From assembly GCF_900343145.1 (NCBI RefSeq), contig NZ_LT996886.1:1240001-1304000 (forward strand): DNA of 64,000 nucleotides, read 5' to 3'. The notes under the pieces are model-generated. The model was given only the letters and a program-made list of their open reading frames with translations, was not told the DNA's origin and made no database searches. The position numbers and the translations under genes are program-made. Each line of letters opens with the position of its first letter. The stretch's first letter is position 1. Shown one piece after another: positions 44,278 through 52,485 of the stretch. The stretch is from Tessaracoccus timonensis. GTDB taxonomy: Bacteria; Actinomycetota; Actinomycetes; Propionibacteriales; Propionibacteriaceae.

Positions 44278-45108
44278 TCAGGCGATCTTGCCGACGCCGC
44301 GGTAGGCGTCAGTGATGGAGGAGAACGGCGAGTCGAAGACTACGCGGACATCGTGGCCACGCAGGTTAGGGATGGAGCTGATCCAGTAGCCGTTCGAGTT
44401 CGTCGGGCGCGTGGTGGCGCGGGTCACCCAGCGGCCGCCGGAGGCACGGGTCTGGATGAGTACGCGCTGGTTGCTGAGACGGCTCTGGTTGCCCCACGTG
44501 TCCCACACGCTTAGATGGCCGTAGATGTACACGCGGCCGTCCTTGGAAGCCCGGGGCGCGCCGGATGCAGGCGTGAGCCAGCTGACCTGCTTCAGATTGC
44601 GGCACTGGTTCTCGGTGTCGCCGTCAACCCGGTTGAGGGTGCCGGTGACGGTGCTGCGGTTGGACTTGCAGACGATGTTGCCGTCCACCGTGTTGCGCAT
44701 AACGCGTACGGTGCCGTTGTTGCTGAACATCTCAATGTTGCCGTCGACGGTGGTGGTGCGCACGAGCGCGCCGTTGCGGGCGTTCTTAGAGATGACGTTG
44801 CCGTCGACACGGTTGTTCACGATGGTGAACCAGCGGTTGTTGAAGCCCTCGATGTTGCCGTCGACGCGGCTGCCGTTGACGTTCAGGCCAGCGTTGCGAC
44901 CGGTCGTGATGTTGCCCTTGATGGTGGATCCGAAGATCTGGCAGTAGCCGTTGGCGGGGACGACGACGTTGCCGTCGATGGTGCGGTTGGAGATAGTGCC
45001 GTTGCAACGGTAATCGTCGGCCTTGGCCTGCTGGGTGCCGGCGACGGTTGTGGCGCCGAGGCCGAGGGCAAGTAGCGAGGCGCTGAGGATAGCGTTCAGC
45101 TGTTTCAT
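44278..45108 (-). CDS. Secreted beta-helix-like protein with VDGNI repeats
   Basis: 276 residues with a signal peptide (MKQLNAILSASLLALGLGATTVAG, cleaved near AKA-DD). Residues about 33-170 hold seven or eight imperfect repeats of 18-24 residues, each centred on (V/I)DGN(I/V) or a close variant and spaced by Asn- and Thr-rich turns, as expected of a parallel beta-helix (adhesin- or pectate-lyase-like stack). Cys at 35, 57, 147 and 168 could form disulphides. The C-terminal 100 residues (VYIYGHLSVWDTWGNQSRL ... RWVTRATTRPTNSNGYW) look Ig-like. GAAGGAG lies 8 nt before the ATG. Function unknown; surface location inferred. Confidence 0.75.
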   Translation of the reverse strand: MKQLNAILSASLLALGLGATTVAGTQQAKADDYRCNGTISNRTIDGNVVVPANGYCQIFGSTIKGNITTGRNAGLNVNGSRVDGNIEGFNNRWFTIVNNRVDGNVISKNARNGALVRTTTVDGNIEMFSNNGTVRVMRNTVDGNIVCKSNRSTVTGTLNRVDGDTENQCRNLKQVSWLTPASGAPRASKDGRVYIYGHLSVWDTWGNQSRLSNQRVLIQTRASGGRWVTRATTRPTNSNGYWISSIPNLRGHDVRVVFDSPFSSITDAYRGVGKIA

Positions 45109-45206
45109 GATGGGGCTCCTTCTTCGGGTTGCTTGATGACACCAACGTAGGGAGCCGGGGTGAGGACAGTGTGAGAGGTTGGTGAGAGATCTCTCATCTT
45201 CGAGGG

Positions 45207-45249
45207 CGACGAAGCCCCTGCCGGCTGGGTGCGGGCAGGGGCTTCGTCG
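45207..45249 (-). terminator. Terminator hairpin of the pseB-pseC operon
   Basis: Perfect 16-bp stem (45207-45222 with 45234-45249, 11-nt loop), 8 nt past the pseC stop. Confidence 0.7.
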
Positions 45250-45257
45250 AGGCTGAA

Positions 45258-46382
45258 TCAGCTAGATAGAACGTCGGCCAACGTCTCGATGACTCGCGTT
45301 TGCTGATCGTCGGTGAGATCGGCGAACATGGGCAGCGAGAGTTCTTCGGAGTAGAAGCGCTCAGCGTTGGGGCACATGCCGCGCTTGTAGCCGAGATCCT
45401 CAAACACCGGATGCCAGTACACCGGGATGTAGTTCACCTGCACGCCGATGCCGCGCTCGCGCATCTTCTCGAACACCTCGCGGCGCCGTCCTCCGAGGAT
45501 GCGGGCGGGGTAGAGGTGCCAGATGGGGTCGACGCCGTCGCGCACCGTGTGCGTCTCCACACCGTCGATGCCCGCCAGGTCGCGCTGGTAGCGCTCGAAG
45601 ATCTCGCGTCGACGCTGCTTGAACTGCTCCAGGCGCTGCAACTGGGATAAACCGAGAGCGGCGTGTACGTCGGACAGGCGATAGTTGAGGCCCCATTCGT
45701 GCACCTCCTGGTGCCAGGGGCCCTCGTCGGGGTAGCGCATGCGGGCCTTGTCGCGCACGAGGCCGATGAAGTGGAACTCGTGCGCGCGCTGGCCGAGTTC
45801 GTCGTCGAGCGTTGCGACGGCGCCACCTTCAGCGGTGGTCATGTTCTTCGTCGGGAAGAACGAGAACGTGGTGATGTCCGCCATGGAGCCCACGGCGCGC
45901 TCACCCACGTGTGAACCGATGGAGTGGGCGGCGTCTTCGACGGTGATGGCGCCGGCATCGTGCGCGATCTGGTTCAGGCGGTCAATTTCGACGGGCTGGC
46001 CCGCGTAGTCGACGCCTGCCACCACCTTCGTGTTGCTGTTCACTAGGGCTTCGACGGCGTCGGGCGCGATGTTGGCGGTCTCATCGATGTCCGCGAACCG
46101 CACCGTCGCTCCGCACGCGAGTGCGCCGGAAGCGGTGGCGACGAACGTCATCGGTGTAGTGATGACCTCGTCGCCCTTACCGATGCCCGCAGCTGCGTAC
46201 GCCATGTGCAGCGCGGCGGTGCCAGACGTGCAGCTGACGACGCGTTTTGCCCCGGTGTATTCCGCCAGGGCCTCTTCGAAGCGCGCGACGTACGGGCCGG
46301 TGGTCAGCCAGTCACCGCGCAGTACCTCGGCGACAGCCTCGATGTCGGCGTCGTCGATGGATTGACGGCCGTAAGGAAGCAT
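45258..46382 (-). CDS. pseC: UDP-4-amino-4,6-dideoxy-N-acetyl-beta-L-altrosamine transaminase
   Basis: PLP-dependent aminotransferase of 374 residues, second step of pseudaminic acid synthesis: amination at C4 of the PseB product. The start LPYGRQSIDDADIEAVAEVL and WLTTGPYVARFE are PseC-like; PLP Lys is in SFFPTKNMTTAEGGAVA and the cofactor-ring Asp in VEDAAHSIG. Its ATG follows the pseB stop by 4 nt; the pair ends at a strong hairpin. Confidence 0.93.
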   Translation of the reverse strand: MLPYGRQSIDDADIEAVAEVLRGDWLTTGPYVARFEEALAEYTGAKRVVSCTSGTAALHMAYAAAGIGKGDEVITTPMTFVATASGALACGATVRFADIDETANIAPDAVEALVNSNTKVVAGVDYAGQPVEIDRLNQIAHDAGAITVEDAAHSIGSHVGERAVGSMADITTFSFFPTKNMTTAEGGAVATLDDELGQRAHEFHFIGLVRDKARMRYPDEGPWHQEVHEWGLNYRLSDVHAALGLSQLQRLEQFKQRRREIFERYQRDLAGIDGVETHTVRDGVDPIWHLYPARILGGRRREVFEKMRERGIGVQVNYIPVYWHPVFEDLGYKRGMCPNAERFYSEELSLPMFADLTDDQQTRVIETLADVLSS

Positions 46383-46386
46383 TGGA

Positions 46387-47370
46387 TCAGACCTCGGTTT
46401 CGAGGATCTTGATCATTTCTTCGCCAGAGAACCACAGGTCGTTGCGGTCCGAGGTGTAGTGGAAGCCCTCCGGCACGGGAGTGCCTTCGGGGGACTGGTA
46501 GCCCCAGGTGGCCAGGTCCGGCTGCATGACGTAGCGGGTGTCGCTCACCTGAATGGTGCGACGGCCTTCCTCAGCGGAGATCATCTCCTCGTGCAGCTTC
46601 TCGCCGGGACGAAGACCAACTTCGTGCATCTCGGCGCCGGGTGCAACCGCCTGCGCGAGATCGGTGATCTTCATCGACGGGATGCGCGGAACGAACAGCT
46701 CGCCGCCCTGCATTTCCTCGAACGAATCGACGACGAACTGCACCGCCTGCGGGAGGGTGATGAAGAAGCGCGTCATCCGGAAGTCCGTGATCGGCAGAGA
46801 CTTGCCCTCGGCAGCAAGCTTGCGGAAGAACGGAATGACGGAGCCGCGGGAGCCCATCACGTTGCCGTAGCGCACGACGGAGAATCGCGTCGGGTAAGCG
46901 GCAGCGTAGTGGTTGCCCGAGATGAAGAGCTTGTCGGCGGTGAGCTTGGTGGCACCGTAGAGGTTAATGGGGGAGGAAGCCTTGTCGGTGGAGAGTGCGA
47001 CGACTTTCTTCACCCCGGCATCGATGGAGGTCTCGATGACGTTCTGCGAGCCCATGACGTTCGTCTTCACAAACTCGTAGGGGTTGTACTCGGCGGTGTC
47101 CACCTGCTTGTAGGCGGCGGCGTGCACGACGTAGTCGATGTCCTTCATGGCGCGCGCAAGACGGTGCTGGTCGCGGATGTCGCCCAGGAACCAACGCAGA
47201 CGCTCGTCGTTGTCGAACATCTGGCGGCACTCGTACTGCTTGAGTTCGTCGCGGCTGAAGATAACCACGCGGCGCGGGTTGAAGTCCTTCAGCACACGCG
47301 TGATAAACGCCTTGCCGAAGGACCCGGTGCCACCGGTGATGAGGATCGACGAATTCTCGAGAAGGCTCAC
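46387..47370 (-). CDS. pseB: UDP-N-acetylglucosamine 4,6-dehydratase (inverting)
   Basis: First pseudaminic acid enzyme: converts UDP-GlcNAc to UDP-2-acetamido-2,6-dideoxy-L-arabino-hexos-4-ulose. The 327-residue soluble SDR has SSILITGGTGSFGKAF, AAAYKQVDTAEYNP and LSTDKASSPINLYGATKL, then GLRPGEKLHEEM, all PseB-type. GTG 47370 is preferred: GGAGT precedes it by 5 nt and homology starts there; the open frame runs 14 codons further. It is divergent from pseG across 84 bp. Confidence 0.94.
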   Translation of the reverse strand: MSLLENSSILITGGTGSFGKAFITRVLKDFNPRRVVIFSRDELKQYECRQMFDNDERLRWFLGDIRDQHRLARAMKDIDYVVHAAAYKQVDTAEYNPYEFVKTNVMGSQNVIETSIDAGVKKVVALSTDKASSPINLYGATKLTADKLFISGNHYAAAYPTRFSVVRYGNVMGSRGSVIPFFRKLAAEGKSLPITDFRMTRFFITLPQAVQFVVDSFEEMQGGELFVPRIPSMKITDLAQAVAPGAEMHEVGLRPGEKLHEEMISAEEGRRTIQVSDTRYVMQPDLATWGYQSPEGTPVPEGFHYTSDRNDLWFSGEEMIKILETEV

Positions 47371-47441
47371 GAGTACTCCTAGGTTGTGAATGAGACAGAC
47401 GGAAGCAGGCACGCCACCGCACAGTTACCGTTGGCAAAGCC

Positions 47442-47447
47442 TACCAT
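47442..47447 (+). promoter_or_regulatory. TACCAT -10 box for pseG (leaderless-type)
   Basis: TACCAT is 7 nt before the pseG ATG and no ribosome site fits. It lies in the divergent pseB/pseG gap. Confidence 0.4.
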
Positions 47448-47454
47448 TTGAGGT

Positions 47455-48477
47455 ATGGACTCCCACCAATCTACGCCGTTACATGTTGCGATTCGGTGCG
47501 ACGCGCTTTCTGCCCGCGGTACCGGGCACCTCGTGCGGCAAACCGCGCTCGTGCAGGAGTTGCAGGCCAGAGGGCATGTGGCAACGCTGTTTGGAGAGTG
47601 CGACGTCGAATGGGCTCGCCAGCAGGCAGCCTCCGTCGGGCTTGAGTTTGCGCCACCTGCCGATGACTTCGTGGCACAGCTCACTGAAGCCGGCTGCGAC
47701 ACACTCATGATTGACGGGTACGAGTTTCCAGCATCGCTCGGGGCCGACGCGCGGGCAGCAGGATTCCCTGTACTGGCCATGGTCGATGGTGATTTCGGGC
47801 GTCACCAAGAGGCCGACATCTACATCGACCAGAACCTCGGCTCCGACGACCCAGGCCAGCCGAACTGGCTTGTCGGCCCGGAATATGTGCTGTTGCGCGA
47901 CGTCGTCCTTCGCCGACGGGGCACGCCTCGCCCAGCAAACCAACCGCCCAAGGTGCTCGTGGTGTTCGGCGGGTCCGACCCCTTCGGCGGATGCCCCGTT
48001 GCCGCTGAATTGCTGCTATCGACGGGGCTGCCGGTCCACGTCGTGGCGATCGCTGCGTCGCCAGAACGTCGGACCTCGCTAGAGGCATTAGAGCTTGCCG
48101 ACGGTCAGTCGCTTGAGGTGCCGGGCACGCAGGACGACCTCCCCGGCCTAGCTCTGACGTGCGACTTCGTGATCTCCGCATCGGGCTCGAGCGTGTGGGA
48201 GTTCGCCTGCCTCGGCATCCCCACCGGGTTGGTGTGCGTTACAGATAACCAGCTCACTGGCTATGAGGCGGCGACGGAATCCCTCGCCGTCCGGGTGGGT
48301 CACCTCGAAGCGTTGCGTGGCGACAAGCAAGCTCGCGCTGCCGCGTCGGCCGTACTCACCCGGATGCTCGAAGACCGGGCCTGGCTCGACGAACTGAGCG
48401 CGCAAGGCCGAGCACTCGTCGACGGCGAGGGGCGTCGTCGAGTGGTGGCAGCGATGGAAGGCATTGCCGGCCGCTGA
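47455..48477 (+). CDS. pseG: UDP-2,4-diacetamido-2,4,6-trideoxy-beta-L-altropyranose hydrolase
   Basis: MurG-like GT-B fold hydrolase that removes UDP from the PseH product to release the sugar used by PseI. 340 residues, opening HVAIRCDALSARGTGHLVRQ (the G-x-GH loop with the catalytic His of PseG), with MIDGYEF, VLVVFGGSDPFGG and the C-terminal ISASGSSVWEFACLGIPTG nucleotide site. It is followed after 52 nt by pseF, which has its own box. Confidence 0.9.
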   Translation: MDSHQSTPLHVAIRCDALSARGTGHLVRQTALVQELQARGHVATLFGECDVEWARQQAASVGLEFAPPADDFVAQLTEAGCDTLMIDGYEFPASLGADARAAGFPVLAMVDGDFGRHQEADIYIDQNLGSDDPGQPNWLVGPEYVLLRDVVLRRRGTPRPANQPPKVLVVFGGSDPFGGCPVAAELLLSTGLPVHVVAIAASPERRTSLEALELADGQSLEVPGTQDDLPGLALTCDFVISASGSSVWEFACLGIPTGLVCVTDNQLTGYEAATESLAVRVGHLEALRGDKQARAAASAVLTRMLEDRAWLDELSAQGRALVDGEGRRRVVAAMEGIAGR

Positions 48478-48516
48478 TTATCCGAGGCGTGAGCATCAGT
48501 CGAGGCGGTGCACGAG

Positions 48517-48522
48517 TAGGCT
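48517..48522 (+). promoter_or_regulatory. TAGGCT -10 box for pseF (leaderless-type)
   Basis: TAGGCT is 7 nt before ATG 48530. It supports this start over an in-frame codon at 48464 that overlaps pseG. Confidence 0.42.
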
Positions 48523-48529
48523 GGCCGGT

Positions 48530-49897
48530 ATGCGTACCCGTGTGGTGATTCAGTCTCGTCTTTCGTCGTCCCGGCTGCCCGGCAAAGCGCTCATGACCGT
48601 TGGGGGCATGCCACTCGTCGAACTGGTTGCCCGTAGGGCCTCCCGTACTGGGTTTGAAGTCGTCGTGGCTACGTCGGTGGAGATGTACGACGACAGAATC
48701 GCCGCCACCCTCCAGCCTGCCGGCATCCGTGTGCTTCGCGGCTCCCTCGACGATGTTCTCTCGCGCTTCCTCGACGCGACGTCCGACCTCGCTGAGGACG
48801 ATCGCGTGGTGCGGTTGACTGGCGACAACCCCGTCGCCGACGCGGATCTCGTTCAGGAGCTCATCGATGAGATGGACCGGACCGGGCGTGAGTACGGACG
48901 CGTCGACATCGATGTCGTTCCCGAGGGGCTCGGCGTCGAAGTGTTCCCGGTATGGCTGCTGCGCCAGGCCGGCAGGGAAGCCGTCGACTCGTACGACCGC
49001 GAGCACGTCACCCCTTGGATCCGACGCCACACCGACGAACTGCTCTTCGCACCCCGACGAAACCCCGGCAAGCCCGCGGTCTACCGCGCCACCGTCGACT
49101 GCCTCCATGACTTCATCCGCGTCTCCCGACTCTTCGACGGCTATGCCGACCCCGTCACCGTCCCCTGGGCAGACGTGATGGACAGCCTCGTCGGGCACGT
49201 GCGAGCGCTCGGACCGATCGCTAACGTGGTGCCCGACGTCGCACCGCGGCTCACCAGCCTGGTACTGGGCGTGGACAACCTGGGATGGAACGGTAAAGAG
49301 CATGAGGCGGCGACCATCCGCGAGGTATTCACCCGGGCGGTAGAGGCCGGAATATCCGACGTCGTGTGCACTGCCGACGCGGCCCCCCTGGTCGCGACCG
49401 GGCTGCTGCCCATGCTGAAGCAGCGCATGGGCGTCTCTGTGGTGCTGCCGTCCGTCGTCGAGTCGCCGGCGCCCGAGCTGGAGTTGCGCTACCGCATCGA
49501 GCGCGCGCGCACCGAATCGGGGCATGCCGCGCTACGTACGGTGTTCTTGGAGGAAGCCGACCTCGTCTCCGAACATGCCGAAGCGCTCCTCGACGTGCTG
49601 GCTGATTACCAGGAACGCAACGTGCTCAAGGAAATTGGCGCCGTGGTGAAGCCCCACGGTGCGCTGAAGCCCGGAGCGATTGCCGAGGTGAGTGTCGCTG
49701 CGACGTATCTGGGCAATGACGCGGCGCCCGAGACCCTCGCCGACTGGCACGCCGCCGGAGCGATCACCGTCGGTATTGCTTCACCGGAGGCCAAACAAAC
49801 GCAGATCACCGAGCAGATGCGCAGCGACGCCATCGACACCGTCGTGGTGCAGCCGGTCGGCCGCCGCGAGCTCACCTCACTGCTGACTGCGAGGTGA
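48530..49897 (+). CDS. pseF: Pseudaminate cytidylyltransferase fused to an aldo/keto reductase-like domain
   Basis: 455 residues in two domains. Residues 1 to about 225 are a SpsF/NeuA-type CMP-sugar synthetase (VVIQSRLSSSRLPGKALMTVGG, VVRLTGDNPVADADL), expected to activate pseudaminic acid with CTP to CMP-Pse. The remainder resembles an aldo/keto reductase TIM barrel (LTSLVLGVDNLGWNGKEHEA, then AGISDVVCTADAAPLVATG) but the expected D-x-x-x-Y catalytic pattern is not evident, so it may be non-catalytic. It completes the six pse enzymes. PseF is assigned by context; the SpsF-type domain alone does not prove specificity. Confidence 0.78.
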   Translation: MRTRVVIQSRLSSSRLPGKALMTVGGMPLVELVARRASRTGFEVVVATSVEMYDDRIAATLQPAGIRVLRGSLDDVLSRFLDATSDLAEDDRVVRLTGDNPVADADLVQELIDEMDRTGREYGRVDIDVVPEGLGVEVFPVWLLRQAGREAVDSYDREHVTPWIRRHTDELLFAPRRNPGKPAVYRATVDCLHDFIRVSRLFDGYADPVTVPWADVMDSLVGHVRALGPIANVVPDVAPRLTSLVLGVDNLGWNGKEHEAATIREVFTRAVEAGISDVVCTADAAPLVATGLLPMLKQRMGVSVVLPSVVESPAPELELRYRIERARTESGHAALRTVFLEEADLVSEHAEALLDVLADYQERNVLKEIGAVVKPHGALKPGAIAEVSVAATYLGNDAAPETLADWHAAGAITVGIASPEAKQTQITEQMRSDAIDTVVVQPVGRRELTSLLTAR

Positions 49898-49902
49898 GCG
49901 TT

Positions 49903-49947
49903 CAGTGTCAGAAGTTTGCTCGTCGACGAACCAATTCCTGACACTGA
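49903..49947. repeat. 45-bp repeat, left copy flanking the endonuclease-like gene
   Basis: Identical over 45 bp to 50561-50605. Each copy is an imperfect palindrome (22-bp half-sites, 18 of 22 positions matching) centred on TCGTCGACGA, with ends CAGTGTCAG/CTGACACTG. This copy starts 5 nt after the pseF stop. Confidence 0.85.
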
Positions 49948-50027
49948 CACAATCGAACAGCGAAATAGTGTTGTCCTACGACGCGTAAGATCTCGTCTCC
50001 GGGAGTCATGGCCGCGACGATGGGCAC

Positions 50028-50624
50028 ATGTACCAGCGTTCCGCCCTGCCGCCGTCGCTCCGAATGGCGTCGGAAGCCGACGAAGTCACCTTTGTGGAGG
50101 GCGTCACTCGCGCGTTGCAGACCAAGCGCACCACCGCGTCCAGGGTGCTCGACGCCGCCTCGCACCGCACGAGGGTAGCTCGACGCGCGCTCCTTGAGGG
50201 GCTTGGCTCCTCGGAAAGTGACGGCATTCACAGCCCGCTGGAGTGGGTGTTTCAGCAGCGCGTTGAGCGAGCGCACCAGCTGCCGCCTCCGACGCACCAA
50301 GCCGTGATGCAAGATGGCGAGTTCGTCGACGCGCTCTACGACGACTACCTGCTCGCGGTGGAAGTCGACGGGCGAGAGTTTCACGACGCACGCAGCGACG
50401 CCCGACGTGACAATCGCAACGCGCTTCGTCGCGGGATTACCACGCTGCGCTACACATGGGAAGGCGTCATGTTCGACGCGTGTGCCGTCGCGGCAGAGAT
50501 CGTCGAGGTGCTGCGCAGTCACGGGTGGCAAGGGAACGGAACATGCCCGTCATGCAGTCCCAGTGTCAGAAGTTTGCTCGTCGACGAACCAATTCCTGAC
50601 ACTGAAGCACACGCAGGTGCTTAG
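50028..50624 (+). pseudogene. DUF559-type endonuclease-like protein, N-terminally truncated
   Basis: The C-terminal half matches the DUF559/Vsr-like nuclease fold: SPLEWVFQQRVERA, then FVDALYDDYLLAVEVDGREFHD (D and E-x-D/H of a PD-(D/E)xK site) and RRDNRNALRRGITTLRYTWEGV. Full-length actinobacterial relatives are near 300 residues with an N-terminal winged-helix/AbiEi-like part; here only about 90 residues precede the nuclease and the frame is closed at 49988, so the 5' end seems lost. Its last codons (SVRSLLVDEPIPDTE) are encoded by the right 45-bp repeat. No neighbouring methylase or transposase. Confidence 0.6.
50561..50605. repeat. 45-bp repeat, right copy flanking the endonuclease-like gene
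   Basis: Exact direct copy of 49903-49947, 658 bp away, overlapping the 3' codons of the endonuclease-like frame. Palindromic in itself. Confidence 0.85.
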
Positions 50625-50633
50625 AACAACGAA

Positions 50634-50663
50634 TCGGGCCACCTCCAGAGGGAAGTGGCCCGA
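50634..50663 (-). terminator. Hairpin terminator for the L,D-transpeptidase gene
   Basis: 9-bp stem TCGGGCCAC/GTGGCCCGA (50634-50642 and 50655-50663, 12-nt loop), starting 15 nt past the stop. Confidence 0.55.
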
Positions 50664-50678
50664 CTCACTGAGCGTCGA

Positions 50679-52280
50679 TCAGTACACGACGACCTTGTCA
50701 CCGTTGCGGATCTGCTTGTAAATCCAATCCAGGGTCTTTGCGTCGCGGATGTTGATGCAACCTCCCGAACCCGGATGGTTCCAGCCTACGCGAGTGAAGT
50801 TCGACGAGTAGTGCACGGCCTGGCCGCCATCGAAGAACATCGCCCACGGCATTGCGGTGCCGTAGATGCTGGAGACGTGGTGCCGCGACTTCCAGTACAC
50901 GTAGTGTACGCCGTTGCGTGTCGGGTTGCTGCGGGCGCCAAAGCGGGCGTCGAGCACCTTCACGACCTTGCCGTCCATCACGTAATAGAGCTTTCGGTCT
51001 TTCTTCGACGCGCACATCACGCGGGCGCCCGAGTAGCAACGCGAATCAAGATTGTAGGCGGGGTTCGTGCGCCGGAAGGTGACAGTGTTGGTGCGAACCA
51101 CCTGACCGTCCGGGTAGCGGCCTGCGACGCGGTATTGGTAGGTGCCGGGTGTGTAGGCGCCGTAGGTGAGGGGGATGGCGTAGAAGCCCGACGATGATGT
51201 CGTGCTGGTTTGAGAGCGCGACCAGGTGCCGTTGGGGAGGCGCACCTCCGTCCACACCGGGATGCGCGCGCCGCGGGGGAAGTGGCCCCAGCCGTTGGTC
51301 TTGGCGCCGATGGCGACGCGGCCGGCGGTGCTCAACGTCGGGCGGGGGAGGCGCTCCAACGACATCGTGTTGGTGTAGATGGTCTGGCCGGATGCCTCCT
51401 GCACTCCGACGCGGTACTTCCACGTGCCGGTGGTGTTGATTCCGTAGGTCAGTGGGAGCACGAAGGAACCGTCGGGTTGGGTTGTGCCGCGCTGGGACAT
51501 GGACCAGCGGGATCCGAGCAGTACCTCGGTCCAGACCGGGCGATTGGCCTGGCCGGGGGCGGTGCCCCAAGTGTTGGCGCCCTGACCGATGAACTTGGTC
51601 TTCGCGGCATGGGCCGTCGGGCGTGGCTTGCGGGCGAGGCTGAACGGCTCGGAGCGGACGACGGCGCCACTGGCGTCCTGGACGGCGACGCGGTACTTCC
51701 ATGTGCCGGTGGTGTTGATTCCGTAGGTCAGTGGGAGCACGAAGGAACCGTCGGATCTGGTGGTGCCGCGCTGGGACATGGACCAGCGGGATCCGAGCAG
51801 TACCTCGGTCCAGACTGGACGATTGGCCTGGCCGGGGGCGGTGCCCCAGGTGTTGGTGCCCTGACCGATATATTTGCTGCCGGCGGAGTGGGCCACCATG
51901 CGGTCGAGACGGACGAACGTCGTCGTGGCGGAGGAGGTGCCGCCGAGCGTTGCACGGATTTCGTAGGTGCCCGGTGCATCGGTTATCCCCTGGATGTGGG
52001 CCACGAACCGCCCCGTCCCGTCGGCTGAGACTCGACCGATCGTCTTCCACGAGCTGCCGTCGCGTACCTGCGCGAGCAGGGTTCCCGAGGCGCAACCGGA
52101 AGTGGTGCCCCACACATTGGTGGGAGCTCCGTAGGGCTTGCTTTCTGCGGCGCTGAGGTTGATCACGCAGTCTGGAGCGGCACTCGCGGAGACGGCGCCG
52201 GTGAAGACCATCGAGGTGGCCAGCGCGAGGCTGGCGACGGCACGCCAGACTTTCCCTGATATGCGAACTGCTGAGGTCAT
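50679..52280 (-). CDS. Secreted L,D-transpeptidase with wall-type repeats
   Basis: 533 residues. A signal peptide (VWRAVASLALATSMVFTGAVSASA) is followed by a divergent first repeat and three clear copies of the repeat family (TNTWGT, PVWTEV, WSxSQ, PLTYG, YRV), then a C-terminal YkuD L,D-transpeptidase domain. Its active site is VHYSSNFTRVGWNHPGSGGCINI, i.e. H ... SGGCIN with the nucleophile Cys near residue 508. The enzyme would form 3-3 peptidoglycan cross-links or attach proteins to the wall. Repeats 2 and 3 are nearly identical at DNA level (period 279 bp, about 51411-51590 and 51690-51869), a recent duplication. ATG 52280 is chosen for the adjacent signal peptide. Confidence 0.9.
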   Translation of the reverse strand: MTSAVRISGKVWRAVASLALATSMVFTGAVSASAAPDCVINLSAAESKPYGAPTNVWGTTSGCASGTLLAQVRDGSSWKTIGRVSADGTGRFVAHIQGITDAPGTYEIRATLGGTSSATTTFVRLDRMVAHSAGSKYIGQGTNTWGTAPGQANRPVWTEVLLGSRWSMSQRGTTRSDGSFVLPLTYGINTTGTWKYRVAVQDASGAVVRSEPFSLARKPRPTAHAAKTKFIGQGANTWGTAPGQANRPVWTEVLLGSRWSMSQRGTTQPDGSFVLPLTYGINTTGTWKYRVGVQEASGQTIYTNTMSLERLPRPTLSTAGRVAIGAKTNGWGHFPRGARIPVWTEVRLPNGTWSRSQTSTTSSSGFYAIPLTYGAYTPGTYQYRVAGRYPDGQVVRTNTVTFRRTNPAYNLDSRCYSGARVMCASKKDRKLYYVMDGKVVKVLDARFGARSNPTRNGVHYVYWKSRHHVSSIYGTAMPWAMFFDGGQAVHYSSNFTRVGWNHPGSGGCINIRDAKTLDWIYKQIRNGDKVVVY

Positions 52281-52485
52281 GGTCCCCGCTCCCAGTAGGT
52301 CGATCGATGTGCTGGCGCCCAGGCATCCAGCTAGTACATCATCCAACCATTCGGCCCTCTATACCAAACCAAGGGGTCAATAGGTGGCCAATTGCAGGCA
52401 GAATATGAACTTCCTGCCAACCAGCCGGGAGGTCTGTAGTGCAGACAGACTCCCTGGCGGGGGTATCGCGCAGTCGTCTACCTGG

